Positions 1 to 6,586 of a stretch of DNA of 64,000 nt are shown here, in pieces. The DNA is from CAZQQN01 sp964595485. GTDB lineage: Bacteria; Bacteroidota; Bacteroidia; CAILMK01; CAYYUA01. The notes beneath the pieces were generated by a model. It had not been told where the DNA came from. It saw only the letters and a program-made list of their open reading frames with translations, and ran no database searches. The stretch is from NCBI GenBank assembly GCA_964595485.1, contig CAZQQN010000006.1:1-64000 (forward strand), in the 5' to 3' direction. The translations under genes and the position numbers were made by a program. Each line of letters begins with the position of its first letter. Position 1 is the first letter of the stretch.

Positions 1-758
1 TTAAGGATAAGATCTAAGTTCAAATGGATTGGGGGATTAAAATTTTACGTGGAAAAAGGGGATTCAGGTATAATTGGGAATTTATATTTTAATGTAAGAG
101 ATTTTGAAGATTCATTTTTATTACTTCACTATTTAAGAGAAGATGAATATTTTGTCGATGTTGGTGCTAATGTGGGTCATTATTCTATTTTGACATCTGG
201 TTTGAAAAAATGTAATACGTTAGCCTTTGAGCCTGTTCCAAGTACATTTGGTAAACTCTGTAAACAAATTAAACTTAATAATTTAGAAAGGTTAGTCTCA
301 GCTTATAATTTGGGTTTAGCTTCTAAAAAAGGTGAACTTTATTTTTCAATAAAGTTGTTACTAAAAATTATCCTAATTGCAAAAAGGTGGGTGTCGATTT
401 ACTTGATAATTTTTATTCTAATAAGAATATAAAGGCCTTGAAGATTGATGTCGAAGGTTATGAACCTGAAGTTTTAAAAGGCTCAGAAAAAATATTAAAT
501 TCAGATGAATTAAATGTGATCATTATAGAATTAAATCATTATGGTGAAAATTTTGGATATTCAAATGAGTATTTAGTTGAATTTTTAAGAAGGAAAGGTT
601 TCGAACCCTTTAGGTATCATCCTTTTCAAAGAAAGCTTGAAAAATTAAATTCATTTGATGAAGAAAAATTTAATACTATTTTTATAAAAAATTTAACCAT
701 CGTAAAGAAACGAATTGAGACATCTCAAGCTATTAAAGTGAGCGGTTATAAAATTTAG
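1..758 (+). pseudogene. FkbM-family SAM-dependent methyltransferase, 5'-partial and frameshifted
   Basis: The reading frame is open from base 1, so the start lies outside the window. Frame 1 carries the SAM-binding motif FVDVGANVGHYSI and the following AFEPVPSTF, both typical of FkbM methyltransferases, and runs to a stop at 432. The C-terminal half (ALKIDVEGYEPEVLKGS, then IIIELN) is in frame 3 and ends at 758. The frames can be joined near the T-run at 342-346, where one indel restores a continuous protein. FkbM proteins methylate sugar hydroxyls in surface polysaccharides, which fits the neighbourhood. The gene is visibly more AT-rich than the next gene, suggesting separate acquisition. 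The frameshift could be a real mutation or a homopolymer error. Confidence 0.82.
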
Positions 759-781
759 ATTGAGTTTAAGTTAATAATTAA

Positions 782-1999
782 ATGACCATCCTCTACCTCT
801 ACCAATACTTCGGCACCCCACAAGGCGGCTGGAGTACGCGGGTTTATGAAATGGCCAGAAGATGGGTGGAGGCCGGGCATCATGTGAAAGTGGTTACTTC
901 CTTGTATGACAAGTCCGATTTAACGGCCGGTGGCCTTTACAGCCGGCAATGGATCGATGGGATAGAGGTGATTATCCTCAATGTTAAACTATCCAATAAG
1001 CAAGGGTTTTTCCAGCGCCTTTTCGGCTTTTTGGCTTTTGCCTTGCTTTCCGTTTTTTTTACGCTGAAAGAAAATTACGATGTCGCTATTGCAAGCTCGG
1101 GTCCCATTACCATTGGCATTCCGGGTTTGGTAGCTCCCTATCTGAAGCGTAAGCCGCTCATTTTTGAAGTCCGTGACCTTTGGCCGGAAGGGGCTATTCA
1201 ACTGGGGAAGCTTAGCAATCCTTTGCTCCAGCGGTTGGCTTATTGGTTTGAGTATCGTTGTTACCAAGGGGCTCAAGCCATTGTTGCCTGTTCTCAAGGG
1301 ATGGCCGATGACATTCGTAAGCGCTTTGGTTACAAGTATGTTCATGTTATTCCCAATGCTGCGGATAATGATTTGTTTGGAACACCCTCTAATCAGGATT
1401 CACTGCCGGCTTGGGTTGAAAACAAAAAAGTCTTTTTATATGCCGGTACACTGGGATTAATGGATAATTGTCAACAACTTATAGAAGCAGGCAAAGTATT
1501 GCAGGAGCGGGAACAAGATGATGTTTACCTGGCTTTCCTGGGAGATGGTCAGGAAAGGGAGAATCTGGAAGCTTTGGCTAATCAATATCTGCTGGAGAAT
1601 GTCCATTTTCTGGGGCACAAACCTAAAGCTGAGGTAGTCGGCTGGATGCAGCAAGCCACGGCTGCCTTTTTGGTTTTTAAGGATGTCCCGGTGCTTCACA
1701 CTTCTTCCCCTAACAAAATGTTTGATGCCTTTGCGGCTCGGACTCCGCTCATCCAAACAACCCAGGGCTGGATCAAAGCCCTTTTTGACCAAGAAAACTG
1801 TGGACTGACGGTCGAGCCGGGCCTACCTACCCAAATGGCGGATGCCATCCAGTATATCGCCACTCATCCAAACGAAAGAGACCAAATGGCGGAAAATGCG
1901 GAAAGACTCGCTCGGGAACGTTTTGACCGGGACAAGTTGGCAAGGGAGATGCTGAAAATTATTGTAGAGGTAAGCACGAATGGGAAGGGGGAAGAGTGA
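782..1999 (+). CDS. Glycosyltransferase family 4 (WbuB-like)
   Basis: This 405-aa protein has the two-domain GT-B layout of family 4 glycosyltransferases. The N-terminal acceptor domain starts MTILYLYQYFGTPQGG and contains an EVRDLWPEG segment near residues 128-136, as in WbuB-like enzymes. The C-terminal nucleotide-sugar domain begins around KVFLYAGTLG (about 216), and HTSSPNKMFDAFAARTP (about 306-322) takes the place of the EX7E donor loop. It probably adds a sugar to a lipid-linked oligosaccharide at the inner membrane; donor and acceptor cannot be read from sequence. The ATG lies 23 bp after the FkbM stop. The last codons run directly into the octamer array of the next cassette. Confidence 0.9.
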   Translation: MTILYLYQYFGTPQGGWSTRVYEMARRWVEAGHHVKVVTSLYDKSDLTAGGLYSRQWIDGIEVIILNVKLSNKQGFFQRLFGFLAFALLSVFFTLKENYDVAIASSGPITIGIPGLVAPYLKRKPLIFEVRDLWPEGAIQLGKLSNPLLQRLAYWFEYRCYQGAQAIVACSQGMADDIRKRFGYKYVHVIPNAADNDLFGTPSNQDSLPAWVENKKVFLYAGTLGLMDNCQQLIEAGKVLQEREQDDVYLAFLGDGQERENLEALANQYLLENVHFLGHKPKAEVVGWMQQATAAFLVFKDVPVLHTSSPNKMFDAFAARTPLIQTTQGWIKALFDQENCGLTVEPGLPTQMADAIQYIATHPNERDQMAENAERLARERFDRDKLAREMLKIIVEVSTNGKGEE

Positions 2000-2043
2000 C
2001 TCAGAGACGTAGGGACTAAGAGAAATGGAGCCTGAGGGGCTTA
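1996..2043 (+). repeat. Degenerate 8-bp tandem array (GGGACTAA type), cassette 1, 5' side
   Basis: From the glycosyltransferase stop codon onward the sequence falls into octamers: gtgactca, gagacgta, gggactaa, gagaaatg, gagcctga, ggggctta. The same octamer family in the same orientation precedes the second four-helix-bundle gene at 4808-4994. The short leader between array and ATG is also alike in both copies (cttat, then gg, then an A/T-rich stretch). Confidence 0.7.
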
Positions 2044-2300
2044 TCGGAAAAATTTAATTTAATATGAATAATGAAGATTCGTTCGCATAGGGAGTTAGAG
2101 GTTTATCAAATGGCTTATCAAGTTGCTATGAGGATATTCGAGTTAACTAAAAGTTTTCCAAAAGATGAAAGGTATTCATTAACCGATCAAATTAGGAGAT
2201 CAAGCAGGTCAGTATGAGCTAATATAGCTGAAGGATTTCGTAAACGAAAATATTCTAAGTCTTTTATTCTGAAATTATCCGATGGTGAGGCAGAAGCGGC

Positions 2301-2315
2301 CTGCCCTGTGTAATA
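2301..2315 (+). repeat. Left terminal inverted repeat of the GIY-YIG element
   Basis: CTGCCCTGTGTAATA is the exact reverse complement of 2608-2622. The match weakens directly inside this block. Confidence 0.85.
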
Positions 2316-2327
2316 AATATTCAAAAC

Positions 2328-2593
2328 ATGATCATTTATTATACATACGTTTTAAGAAGTCTCAAGGATGGGAACTTATATATTGGCTACACAAATAATC
2401 TTAGGGAAAGGTTGAAAAATCACAAAATGGCGAAGTACTTTCAACTAAAAACAGAAGGCCTATCCTTTTGGTGTATTTTGAAGGATGCTTTGATAAAGCG
2501 TCAGCAATAAAAAGAGAAAAGTATCTTAAAACAACTTATGGGCATGGGTATTTAAAAAATAGGTTTCCAAGTGATAAGGGAATGGGCCTCTAA
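2328..2593 (+). pseudogene. Small GIY-YIG endonuclease gene with a one-base frameshift
   Basis: The ATG at 2328 opens MIIYYTYVLRSLKDGNLYIG, with a TYV..LYIG signature of the GIY-YIG nuclease fold (UvrC/YhbQ-like small proteins), followed by YTNNLRERL. The frame then runs to an early stop at 2510. Inserting one A into the A-run at 2424-2427 restores the usual continuation (NGEVLSTKNRRP, then AIKREKYLKTTYG) and gives an 88-residue protein ending at 2593, a normal length for the family. The gene is therefore intact apart from one homopolymer indel, which may be a recent mutation or a sequencing error. It is the only gene of the element, so it is the candidate mobility nuclease. Confidence 0.85.
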
Positions 2594-2607
2594 ATAATAG
2601 CTTATTC

Positions 2608-2622
2608 TATTACACAGGGCAG
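2608..2622 (-). repeat. Right terminal inverted repeat of the GIY-YIG element
   Basis: TATTACACAGGGCAG is the exact reverse complement of 2301-2315. The interrupted host gene resumes at CAGAATTGG; the CAG (2620-2622) may be shared with the repeat. Confidence 0.85.
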
Positions 2623-2763
2623 AATTGGCTTGACTTCTCATATGATTGTCAATACATTTCGAAAGAAGATCGTAGAGAACTTAACGAAGAATATGACAAA
2701 ATCCTTGGTAAACTCGTAACAATGGCTCAACAACCCGAAAAATGGGCTTATTAATCCCCCATA

Positions 2764-2850
2764 TCTAAGTCCCTTCGACTCCCCCTCCCTCCGTCTTTTC
2801 GTCCCACATTCCCTAAATCCTTCCGTCTCGATCTCTTAGTTCTTATGCGT
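2764..2850 (-). repeat. Inverted octamer-type repeats, cassette 1, 3' side
   Basis: After the four-helix-bundle stop the plus strand reads as pyrimidine-rich blocks such as tctaagtccc, ttcgactccc, cgtctcga and tctcttag. These are reverse complements of the octamers (GGGACTTAGA, GAGTCGAA and so on) found upstream of the gene. The gene is thus bracketed by complementary, imperfect repeat arrays. Confidence 0.6.
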
Positions 2851-2864
2851 TAGTAATTGAATAG

Positions 2865-2951
2865 GCCTCTGAACATAAGGAGGCATTATTGAATAATTGG
2901 GACAAGCGATAAATTCATGAAAGATTAGAACGAATGAAACCATTAGGATAA
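2865..2951 (+). pseudogene. DUF4160 C-terminal remnant
   Basis: The frame read from 2865 gives EHKEALLNNWDKR, a TAA, then IHERLERMKPLG and a final TAA at 2949-2951. This matches the usual DUF4160 ending, in which a LH.EELLENW segment is followed by a basic stretch and a KPL-type end. Only about 28 codons remain, with an internal stop, so it is a relic. Its stop overlaps the ATG of the DUF2442 relic, as in intact DUF4160-DUF2442 pairs. Identification rests on pattern memory only. Confidence 0.5.
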
Positions 2952-3195
2952 TGGAAGAAGTTATCAAGATCAAAGTTCAGGAATGTTATAAAGTTTGAAT
3001 CAATTTTTCTGATGGTGAAGAAAAAATAGTCAATATTAGGCCTTAATAGGGAAGGGGTTTACGAAAGCATTATTGGAAACGGAAAAATTTAAAGACGTAT
3101 TTATAGAAGAAAGAGGTGGTCTTGCCTGGCCAGATGGTTTTGATATTCGCCCTAATTATTTGAAGGCTTTACACTATGAAAAACAACATGTATAA
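2951..3195 (+). pseudogene. DUF2442 protein, degenerate copy
   Basis: From the ATG at 2951 the frame reads MEEVIKIKVQECYKV, a TGA at 2996-2998 where the family usually has Trp, then INFSDGEEKIVNIRP. One base is missing near 3040. The other frame continues KGFTKALLETEKFKDVF, LAWPDGFDIRPNYL and a TAA at 3193-3195. The central FSDG and the C-terminal WPDGFDI.P..L block are the DUF2442 signature. DUF2442 proteins commonly accompany DUF4160 in small two-gene modules thought to resemble toxin-antitoxin pairs. With a nonsense codon and a frameshift this copy is inactive. Confidence 0.68.
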
Positions 3196-3250
3196 AAATT
3201 TCACTTTTATCCCTTTTCCTCCTCCTCTCTAAGGCCCTAAGTCTCTTAAT

Positions 3251-3350
3251 CACAATTCACCCAATTGAATGACTACCGAATAACCAATGATTGCCAAATT
3301 GCTTGCTACTTCGCTACCTATTACGTCCGTATTACTATTTGTTACTACAT
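3251..3350 (+). repeat. Degenerate 11-bp phased repeats before the DMFA-like gene
   Basis: The segment falls into roughly 11-bp steps: actaccgaata (3272-3282), accaatgattg, ccaaattgctt, gctacttcgct, acctattacgt. The first unit is nearly the unit repeated at 5582-5626 before the epimerase gene. No gene is visible between 3196 and 3367. Confidence 0.45.
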
Positions 3351-3367
3351 TATTATAATCCCAATGA

Positions 3368-4759
3368 ATGAAGCCCATCTCTGATTTTTTTAGGATTAGT
3401 AAACGGCCTCTTTACCTTACAATACCCCTTCTTTTGATTTTAATAATCCTCGCGATTTGGCATATCCGATACCGATCTCAGACCACAGTTACCTTTGGCC
3501 CTTCTGAAAATAAGATGAGGAAGGCCATAGAGGGCTATACCGATCAGTTTTATTACGGACAAAGGGATACGATTACTTTTTATATTAGAAACCAAGCCCC
3601 GAAAGGAAAAGGAATATTAAGAAAAATCACCGCTCCTTACCAATACCGAACCTTTGATACCTTTGCATTTGAAAAGATTAAGCAACCGCTCCATAAGCAG
3701 CAAGCTACTCAAGGATGTCAATGGGCTCCGTTTTTAAGCTTACCGTTGAAAAGCCAATATAGCGCCGGTTATTACAACCTTCATTTAACCAATCAGCAAG
3801 ACACAACCAATATTACCTTTTTAATTGGGGCTGAGGAAAAAAAGCCTGAAATAGCCATTTTAGCACCGGTGAGTACATGGGTTGCATACAACAATTGGGG
3901 TGGAAAATCGCTTTACCAAAATAACCTGGATTCTCATGATGTTTATACGGTTTCAGCCAATCGCCCACTTACTTCCCTGAATTACAACCGGAGACGGGAA
4001 CGACAATCTATCCATGTAGAAGCCAACATCTTCAATTGGTTTAATCAATTTTATGAGGCTTCGCTTTTCCCGGATTATGCTTTGGAAAAGTTGCCCAGAG
4101 GGCTGAAGGAAGCCGAAATTTTGGTCTTGGCTTATCATTGTGAATATTTCACCACGGAGATGTATAACAACCTTCAGCAACTGGTGAAGGATCAAGGAAA
4201 GGCTTTGATTTCGCTTGGCGGAAACCAGATTTATTGGAAGGCTCAATGGCATAATAACTACGCACAACTTGAATGTCACAAGGATTTGACCTTATTTCAA
4301 GACTGGTCCTTTGGTGGCACATGGAAGCACAACCTACGGTCTGAAGCAGGATTTTTGGGCGTAAGGTATTCACCGGCTGGCTTGCATACGTATGCCCCTT
4401 ATCAGGTCAAGAAGCCCGGGCATTGGTTATTTAACGGTACGGGCGTAAAAAGGGGAGCTGTGTTTGGAAGAAAAGGCATTAATAAGTATCCCTTATCCGG
4501 GTATGAAATGGATAAAACGACCTATCAAAGCCCCAATGATGTGACGGTTGTAGCCAAAGGGCTCAATCCCAAAGAAGGGCGGTACAAAAAGATTTGCGCT
4601 AACAAAACGGATAACAAAGGAGGAGGGACATTGGCTATCAGGGCGTTAAGTGAAAACCATGCTATCCTGGCTACAGGCTCGATTCAAAGTGGATCGGGAT
4701 TGGGGGTTGATTCTGTATTTACAAAAGTGATTCAGAATTTCGTTACTCGGTACAAATAA
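3368..4759 (+). CDS. N,N-dimethylformamidase large-subunit-like (DMFA2-type) membrane-anchored protein
   Basis: This 463-aa protein has an N-terminal hydrophobic anchor (about residues 15-33, YLTIPLLLILIILAI) and then an extracytoplasmic region. From about residue 160 (AILAPVSTWVAYNNWGGKSLY) it resembles the C-terminal domain of dimethylformamidase large subunits, a GATase-like fold, with ILVLAYHCEYFT, KALISLGGNQIYW and a C-terminal ALSENHAILATGSIQSGSG. Proteins of this type occur in Bacteroidota polysaccharide loci. Their substrate is unknown and amidase activity should not be assumed. It stands alone between the two octamer/four-helix-bundle cassettes, so it could be a mobile cargo gene. 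ATG at 3368 is used; an out-of-frame ATG lies 4 bp upstream. Confidence 0.7.
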   Translation: MKPISDFFRISKRPLYLTIPLLLILIILAIWHIRYRSQTTVTFGPSENKMRKAIEGYTDQFYYGQRDTITFYIRNQAPKGKGILRKITAPYQYRTFDTFAFEKIKQPLHKQQATQGCQWAPFLSLPLKSQYSAGYYNLHLTNQQDTTNITFLIGAEEKKPEIAILAPVSTWVAYNNWGGKSLYQNNLDSHDVYTVSANRPLTSLNYNRRRERQSIHVEANIFNWFNQFYEASLFPDYALEKLPRGLKEAEILVLAYHCEYFTTEMYNNLQQLVKDQGKALISLGGNQIYWKAQWHNNYAQLECHKDLTLFQDWSFGGTWKHNLRSEAGFLGVRYSPAGLHTYAPYQVKKPGHWLFNGTGVKRGAVFGRKGINKYPLSGYEMDKTTYQSPNDVTVVAKGLNPKEGRYKKICANKTDNKGGGTLAIRALSENHAILATGSIQSGSGLGVDSVFTKVIQNFVTRYK

Positions 4760-4807
4760 AAAGGCCAATGACTTAAAGAAGTTGGGACTAAAGGATGGGG
4801 AGAAATA

Positions 4808-4994
4808 GAGACTAAGGGACTGAGGGACGTAGGGACTAAGGGACTGAGGGACGTAGGGACTAAGGGACTNNNNNNNNNNNNNNNNNNNNNNNNNNNNNNN
4901 NNNNNNNNNNNNNNNNNNNNNNNNNNNNNNNNNNNNNNNNNNNNNNNNNNNNNNNNNNNNNNNNNNNNNAGGGACGTAGAGACTAAGGGACTTA
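4808..4994 (+). repeat. 8-bp/24-bp tandem array, cassette 2, 5' side, broken by assembly gap
   Basis: 4808-4869 reads gagactaa, then gggactga gggacgta gggactaa twice, then gggact. This is a 24-bp higher-order unit made of three related octamers. After the gap it resumes as gggacgta gagactaa gggactta (4971-4994). The array runs into the leader of the intact four-helix-bundle gene. GACTAAGGGA at 4981-4990 is exactly complementary to 5393-5402 on the other side of that gene. Confidence 0.85.
4870..4969. other. Assembly gap (100 N)
   Basis: Exactly 100 N, the usual placeholder for a gap of unknown length. It lies inside the tandem octamer array, which explains why assembly failed here. The true array length is unknown. 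Confidence 0.97.
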
Positions 4995-5009
4995 TAGGAA
5001 TAAATATAA

Positions 5010-5381
5010 ATGAAAATTCGGTCTCATAGGGAGCTAGAAGTTTATAAGATGGCTTTTAATGCTGGAATGGCCATATTTAACCTCACTAAAAGTTTTCCCA
5101 ATGAAGAAAGGTTTTCCTTAACAGACCAAATCAGAAGGTCAAGCCGATCTGTTTGTGGTAACATTGCTGAAGCCTTTCGTAAGCGAAAATATCCCAAATC
5201 CTTTGTCGTAAAACTGTCGGATTCAGAAGCGGAGGCTGCCGAAACTCAAAATTGGTTAGATTTTGCGTTAAAGTGCAATTATATTTCGGAAGAAAATTAT
5301 CAAAATTTAAATCAGGAATATGAAAAGATCCTTGGCAAGCTTGTCACTATGGCCCAACAACCAGAAAAATGGGCTTACTAA
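5010..5381 (+). CDS. Four-helix-bundle protein (23S-IVS / Avd-like), intact copy
   Basis: This 123-aa protein starts MKIRSHRELEVYKMA. It carries the family hallmarks: an N-terminal LEVYKMAF helix, LTDQIRRSSRSVCGNIAEAFRKRKY (about residues 37-62) with the basic R/K-rich helix, SEAEAAETQNWLDFA, and a final helix EYEKILGKLVTMA. Length is normal for the family. Homologues are found in intervening sequences of 23S rRNA genes and are related to the pentameric Avd protein, which binds nucleic acid with its positive face. The gene lies inside complementary octamer repeats (4981-4990 against 5393-5402), so its transcript could present the ORF in the loop of a stem, as rRNA intervening sequences do. 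Its function here is unknown. Confidence 0.9.
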   Translation: MKIRSHRELEVYKMAFNAGMAIFNLTKSFPNEERFSLTDQIRRSSRSVCGNIAEAFRKRKYPKSFVVKLSDSEAEAAETQNWLDFALKCNYISEENYQNLNQEYEKILGKLVTMAQQPEKWAY

Positions 5382-5385
5382 CGTT

Positions 5386-5568
5386 CCCTTATTCCCTTAG
5401 TCACTAAGTCTCCCCGTCTCAAACTCCCTCTTTCTGTTAATGTCAATAGTGTCCCTACCTAAATAGCTACTTATTTACCATTGTATTTTATCCAGTTACA
5501 AGTGTGTTACCCTGAATCCTTAAGTCTCCCATTCTCTGAGTCCCTAAGTCTCATTTTCTCTTAGTCAA
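5386..5568 (-). repeat. Inverted octamer-type repeats, cassette 2, 3' side
   Basis: Two clusters, 5386-5415 (tcccttagtcactaagtctc) and 5518-5568 (including gagtccctaagtctc and ctcttagtc), are reverse complements of the upstream octamers. Read on the minus strand, the second cluster contains gactaagagaaaatgagac, very close to the array before the other copy at about 2014-2030. No gene is seen in 5382-5630. Confidence 0.65.
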
Positions 5569-5581
5569 AAAAACTTCAACT

Positions 5582-5626
5582 ACAACTGAATTAACAACCG
5601 AATTACAACCGAATTACTACCGGATA
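5582..5626 (+). repeat. 11-bp tandem repeats immediately before the epimerase gene
   Basis: Four units: acaactgaatt (5582-5592), acaaccgaatt (5594-5604), acaaccgaatt (5605-5615) and actaccggata (5616-5626). The array ends 4 bp before the start codon at 5631. A related unit lies at 3272-3282. Confidence 0.75.
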
Positions 5627-5630
5627 ACCA

Positions 5631-6566
5631 TTGAAAAACGCATTATTAACAGGCGCCACAGGCTTCCTCGGCCATTACATATTAACAGCACTGGAGGCCC
5701 GTGGTTATCAAGTGACTATTCTTGGTCGTACTTCTTTAAACGGTAGGCCTTTCATTGAAAAGGATCTGGCACAATATGATAACCAATGGGAAATCAGGGA
5801 AAATTTTGACTTAGTGGTTCATGCTGCGGGTAAGGCGCATTCTGTACCAGGAACAGATTCAGAAAAAAAGGCCTTTTGGGACCTGAATGACAGGGGCACG
5901 CAAAACCTCCTGGACGCGCTGAGCCGGAGTAATGCCCTACCCAAAACGGTCATTTTCATCAGCACGGTGAGCGTTTACGGACTTGAGAGCGGGACGGAAA
6001 TTACCGAAAATACGGCTCTGAATGCAACGGATCCTTATGGGGCCAGCAAGCAAAAAGCGGAAGAATTCATCAAATGGTGGGGGGAACAAAATCAGGCCGA
6101 TTGGGTGATCTTGAGATTACCCTTGGTGGCCGGAAAAAATCCCCCGGGAAATCTGGGGTCCATCATCAATGCCATTCAAAAAGGCCGGTATTTTGGTATT
6201 GGAAATGGAAAAGCCCGTAAAAGTATGGTCATGGCCGATGATGTGGCCAACATGATAGCCAAATGGGATTCTGCTTCCGGAATTTATCATTTGACGGACG
6301 GTTACCATCCGACCTTTCGCGAGCTGGAAATAGCTATCCAGCAAATTATAGGAAAACAAGTGCCTGTAAATTTACCTAAAAGCGTAGCTTTTCCAATGGC
6401 CTTGATGAGTGACTTGGGGCAAATGATAACCAAAAAGCGCTTGCCTTTTAATTCAAATGTTTATAAAAAAATGACCCAAAACCTTACCTTTTGTGATGAA
6501 AAAGCACGACATGAATTGGATTGGCATCCGAGTAAAGTGCTTGACCGGATGGAAGAAATCCTGTAA
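5631..6566 (+). CDS. NAD-dependent epimerase/dehydratase (UDP-sugar 4-epimerase type)
   Basis: This 311-aa extended SDR enzyme has the nucleotide-binding motif TGATGFLGHY near residues 7-16, VVHAAG at about 64-69, and the catalytic YGASKQKAEE (YxxxK) near residue 137. The product ends with a short substrate domain. It probably interconverts or reduces a nucleotide sugar, such as a UDP-N-acetylhexosamine, feeding the phosphosugar transferase encoded 20 bp downstream, the same gene order as wbpK-like/wbpL-like pairs. The start is the TTG at 5631, directly after an 11-bp repeat array; no ATG lies near it in frame. The exact sugar is not determinable. Confidence 0.85.
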   Translation: MKNALLTGATGFLGHYILTALEARGYQVTILGRTSLNGRPFIEKDLAQYDNQWEIRENFDLVVHAAGKAHSVPGTDSEKKAFWDLNDRGTQNLLDALSRSNALPKTVIFISTVSVYGLESGTEITENTALNATDPYGASKQKAEEFIKWWGEQNQADWVILRLPLVAGKNPPGNLGSIINAIQKGRYFGIGNGKARKSMVMADDVANMIAKWDSASGIYHLTDGYHPTFRELEIAIQQIIGKQVPVNLPKSVAFPMALMSDLGQMITKKRLPFNSNVYKKMTQNLTFCDEKARHELDWHPSKVLDRMEEIL

Positions 6567-6586
6567 AGCCGACCAAAATTGATTGT

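Larger units (their letters stand above)
2301..2622 (+). mobile_element. 322-bp element with perfect 15-bp terminal inverted repeats carrying a GIY-YIG gene
   Basis: The left end is CTGCCCTGTGTAATA (2301-2315) and the right end is TATTACACAGGGCAG (2608-2622), an exact reverse complement. The interior is almost filled by one GIY-YIG nuclease gene. The element splits the four-helix-bundle gene, whose coding sequence resumes immediately outside both ends, so the borders are seen directly apart from one or two ambiguous bases (the outer C and G could belong to the host gene). No target-site duplication is visible; compared with the intact paralogue about 6 host bases appear replaced. There is no transposase or room for one. 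Confidence 0.8.
2071..2754 (+). pseudogene. Four-helix-bundle (23S-IVS / Avd-like) protein, disrupted copy
   Basis: Translation from the ATG at 2071 (MKIRSHRELEVYQMAYQ) closely parallels the intact gene at 5010-5381 and ends with the same LVTMAQQPEKWAY at 2754. Two lesions break it. An in-frame TGA at 2215-2217 stands where the intact copy has Cys. A 322-bp inverted-repeat element (2301-2622) sits between EAEAA and (Q)NWLDF. Relative to the intact paralogue about 6 bases (Glu-Thr) are missing at the insertion point, and the flanking coding frames remain in register. The family is known from intervening sequences of bacterial 23S rRNA genes and is structurally related to the Avd protein of diversity-generating retroelements. 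Its cellular role outside those settings is unknown. Confidence 0.88.

Noticed and set aside
2215..2217. TGA at a position that is Cys in the intact paralogue, as in selenoproteins
   Set aside because: The gene is also split by an insertion, no selenocysteine machinery or element is seen, and a single T-to-A change explains it.
2328..2510. A complete 60-aa GIY-YIG protein
   Set aside because: The last third is out of frame; adding one A at 2424-2427 restores the normal family C-terminus to 2593.
2996..2998. TGA where the DUF2442 family has Trp, suggesting TGA read as Trp
   Set aside because: TGA is a normal stop in many intact genes here (for example the PIG-L gene at 15502), and this relic has a further frameshift.
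4808..4994. Octamer array considered as a CRISPR
   Set aside because: Units are 8 bp and contiguous with no unique spacers, and there are no cas genes.
2071..5381. Four-helix-bundle genes as true 23S rRNA intervening sequences
   Set aside because: No 23S rRNA sequence flanks either copy; the neighbours are glycan genes.
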